Assembly (NCBI GenBank): GCA_018806985.1 | Contig: JADANN010000047.1 | Span: 62,001-126,000, forward strand | Direction: 5' to 3' | DNA length: 64,000 nt | Origin: Angiostrongylus vasorum | Lineage: Eukaryota > Nematoda > Chromadorea > Rhabditida > Metastrongylidae | Shown: one piece after another, positions 60,824 to 64,000 of the stretch | Layout: each line of letters begins with the position of its first letter | How positions within the stretch are numbered: the first letter of the stretch is position 1 | Translations under genes and position numbers: made by a program | Notes under the pieces: generated by a model | The model's database searches: none | Seen by the model: the letters and a program-made list of their open reading frames with translations, nothing else | What the model was told of the DNA's origin: nothing

Positions 60824-63800
60824 CGCTTTGCAAGGGATGATTGATTGACTGGCTACTCTGCTATGAGCTTCTAGGTCAGGCAAACAGCACGGAATGGTTA
60901 GCTGCTGTTTGGACACCTAACACAACACTAAACGCGATCGCCACCGTCGAAAGCGATTCCGCATGACATTGAAGTTAAGCCGACACACGGATATTCGGCA
61001 ATCCACATCTCTTGACTTTTTCTTCTAGAGAAGTGTTGCTATCAAACAAGTTACTTCTCGTAGAACTCTAACAAAGGGCGATTAAGAACTAGTGGAAAAT
61101 CACTACTTTCCTGATTACCAGACACTAGCTTCTTGTCACACTACCTATTCACAACGGTTGACTTTGGGAGAGGTGTCTTCCTCAGAGACCTGTCAGATTT
61201 TGCCCGTACTCTTCCTGACCTCACTTTTTTCGTCTCTGATACTAATTCAAGCAAAGGTGAACGGCATAGACGTGACCTAATCGTTTGATTATCATCTGAG
61301 CTCATCGCAATGTGTCTTGCTTTCCGGTATGTCTAAAACTGTAGAAGTTGATATGTCGACCGATAAAGGGTTTAGTATTTATAGAACCCTTCAACCACAT
61401 ACTATGAATTTATGATTTGGTCTCAAGTTTGATACCAGGATGGCGGTGACCTTCCTGAGAGAAACACCGTACTCCTTCTAAGCTTTGAATGGCCCTGCTG
61501 AGGCGATCAATATCCCACTGTACATTGCAGCCCGACACCCAGAAACACCTGAAAGCTACGACGAGGTGGTGAACCTTTGGTAAGTTTGACAGACGAAAAA
61601 CTGGCAAGTGATAGAATCGGGATATTTCCTCCCACTCTGTGAACAGCATGCAGTAGAAATCTGCTCTGCAGTACCTCGTGTAAACACTGTAGAAGATTCC
61701 TGTAGAAAGACTTTTACAAAATTTCGTGATCTGAAGTGAATGAGAAAACTTTTTAACATGTTGTATAATCTAACGAAGTGGAATATTTTTTATAGATAAA
61801 CTATGTCTTTCAACGGTCGAAAACTAACAAGGCTCCAAACAAGAAGGAAAAGAAGGAGTAGATAAATTGAACAGTGCAAAGTGGAATACGTCACCAAGTG
61901 TGGGAGGTTTGAAGGATCTGTGCGTGCAAGAAACTTTTCGATATAATACTTTTCGGTCATGAACATTCAGTGACATATCCAAAACTTCTGGTCATTGTAG
62001 CCAGATGTAAACACTGTGTTCCTCATGGATTCTAGGCCAATATAGAGTTTTATGTTACTCGGAGCCTTTATTTATGGAGTCGAATGGAGGTTTCAGTACT
62101 GAACACCGTTAGATTGTCCAATATTTCACCCTTTGACTAGATTTCTTCAAATTCTTCATGACTTAAATTACATGTGGTCTTCGTCGACCAGTATCTCAGT
62201 CATCGGAATCGGCTTTTACGAAATTCTAAAGGAATAAAATGAACCTTCACAGTAAACAAAGACGATATAATGTGAGATAGAAGTGACACTAGTTGCTCTA
62301 CATAAAGTGGATATACATAATTTTCATGAGTAGCATAAAATTTTGCCCCTTTGTTACTGCAACTCTGCAACTGCACCCATGTTCTACATCATTTTCATAC
62401 ACCTAAAGGCAAGTGGCATTAAAGCACACGAACGATGAGGCGACGGATTACTGTAGTATAGATAAGGCAGAAGAAATTGCAGCACGAACATTTCCAGTAT
62501 CGGACTCTATTAATCTCAGCACTGAACATTGAAATTCTTTGTTACTCGCGAACTTGCCTGAGAACGTGGAGACGCAGTTTTTAGAATGGCTGATACAGCG
62601 ATGGATTTCAATTAATCCGTTTGAAAGCTTCAAGTTAATGAGCGATCTTAAATCGACTTGTTAAACATAGGATTTAGCAGAAAAAAGACAATTTCTGGAA
62701 ATTCCTACACGCGGTAGAGGGCTTTGTGAATAGCAATTGATTCAGGCGTCTTCATTTTAAGAACACTAGCTTCGGTTCACACGAAATGACAATGACTGTC
62801 ATTGTCTGATCAAAGCATAAACCCGATATGTGGAAGGATTCATGGGTGTCACAGCTCTACTGCGTGCCATTAAATAAATAATTCGTTCAGGTGAGTGAAA
62901 AAGAGGAAATTGGACAAGCACACCTAAAATCTATTAGATCACTTAAAGAGTGGAGAAGTGGCGAATCAAAGTGGTGAAGGTATTTCTCAGATTTGTGTGC
63001 CTGTCAGAAAAAACAACACTTAGACAGAGAACTGGGCGTTTAACAGAGCCCTTCACCAAGCTAGCATAAGGCACGGAGTAGTCGACCAAAAACCTTACAA
63101 TTTCTAGTTCATTACATTAGGGCTACCACAGATCTTCACCACAGACAATGGCCAGCCTGTCTGGATGACAAAGAGATTTGATGTCTAGCCACTAGAATTT
63201 TCCCTGTAACGATAATGATCCCTGCACGGCAATGATTAATGACATTGTTCATTCGACCGCTTCTAACAGGTTTAATAACTTAAATTACAGTGATGCGAAG
63301 AAATAGGGTGTAACTTATCACTAGGATGTGGTATGAAATCTTAGTCATTTAATAAACGAATAGGGACCATTATGTGGCCTTCGATCGGATGGTTGATTAA
63401 CCACAAGAGTTGCTACATTCCGGAAGGATTCTCGTAATATGACAGTTGGCATCCCTTTGCTAAACAAGGGGCGGGACTACGTGTGGGTAAAGTCTAGGAT
63501 GGCATTTCTAGATAGGGATTCCAGTGAAAATTACGCACGATCGTCATTTCACATTGGAATTAAGACACATGAAGACAAATTTCTAAACAACACTAGAATT
63601 CAGTAACATATGTAGGTGCTTTGAAGAATACTGAACATTTTCGTTGCAGATCGCCAGAACGTGGCCTGACAGTTAATGATGCAATTAGTCATTTCGGATA
63701 CTAATTAATATTGGTTCATAGATTCAGTTTTTGGCAGCAAACCACCAAGTTTAGTTAAACCGCAGACATCTTTACAGAATAAACGAAGTAATGAAAGAAA

Positions 63801-64000
63801 AAAGAAGAAGGAAAAGAAGAATTTTTCATTTTAAGATCTACTTTCTAAACGGCTAAGGGCTCAAGGATTTCCAAACAGTTAGCTTAGAAGTTAAGCCACC
63901 CCCTTAACATGTCAAGTAATGATACAAACTCACAGAAGAGACTAAATCATAGATTCATAGCATGTGGTCGAAAGGCCCTATAAACACTAAACCTTTTAAT
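60824..64000. other. Upstream flank of the EB-module gene
   Basis: 5' UTR and promoter of the EB-module gene should lie just above 60823. A possible trans-splice or splice acceptor (TGACCTAG) is about 50 bp upstream of the ATG on the minus strand. I cannot define a promoter. A family C repeat lies at 61425-61600. The remaining 2.4 kb is AT-rich with no gene or RNA I can support. Confidence 0.5.
61425..61600 (+). repeat. Dispersed repeat family C, copy 4, truncated
   Basis: Contains tttgataccaggatggcggt, tgaatggccctgctgaggcg and cagcccgacacccagaaaca, matching the second half of 23395-23775. Confidence 0.75.

Noticed and set aside
1..64000. Search for CRISPR arrays, bacterial operons or horizontally acquired cassettes
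   Set aside because: No regular spaced repeats, Shine-Dalgarno-led ORFs or compositional islands were seen. The window is consistently nematode nuclear DNA.

Overview
The window looks like nuclear DNA of a clade V parasitic nematode, most likely a strongylid or hookworm-like species. The evidence is many small exons with TTTCAG-type acceptors, introns that range from about 40 bp to several kb, degenerate RTE-type (endonuclease plus reverse transcriptase) LINEs, several tRNA-derived SINE families, and three genes of recognisably nematode type. There are no bacterial features, and the species is inferred rather than proven.

Layout. (1) Positions 1-10995, plus strand: the ajm-1 orthologue (apical junction molecule), incomplete at its 5' end. 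Sixteen exons can be traced by splice phase. They encode a head region, a coiled coil of about 450 residues rich in E, R and K, a mixed middle part, and a C-terminal globular region with a MYND-like zinc finger. (2) Positions 10996-25662: a convergent intergenic graveyard of SINEs, an unclassified repeat family, RTE remnants, AT microsatellites and a fresh 126-bp tandem duplication. (3) Positions 25663-27331, minus strand: a chitin/polysaccharide deacetylase (NodB-fold) gene. (4) Positions 27616-60823, minus strand: one very large secreted protein gene. I traced 41 exons, almost all phase-consistent and totalling about 7.5 kb of coding sequence. It has a signal peptide, about 45 cysteine-rich EB-type modules and short Ser/Thr/Pro-rich linkers. 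Its introns hold nested retroelements, including a 7.8-kb intron (42146-49961) with one RTE copy apparently split by another. (5) Positions 60824-64000: upstream flank with no gene that I can support.

Working together. The EB-module gene and the deacetylase lie head to tail on one strand, with only about 0.28 kb between the stop of the first and the likely start of the second. A poly(A) signal lies between them. Both products would be extracellular. The modular protein plus a chitin deacetylase is a plausible matrix, cuticle or eggshell pair, and they could be one gene, an operon or neighbours. ajm-1 acts inside epithelial cells at apical junctions.

Data quality. The EB gene has several one-base phase breaks, three of them at homopolymers, and one in-frame TGA inside an otherwise perfect module. 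Either the assembly has residual indels or this allele is decaying. Exon borders come from reading splice consensus and phase by eye, with no transcript data.
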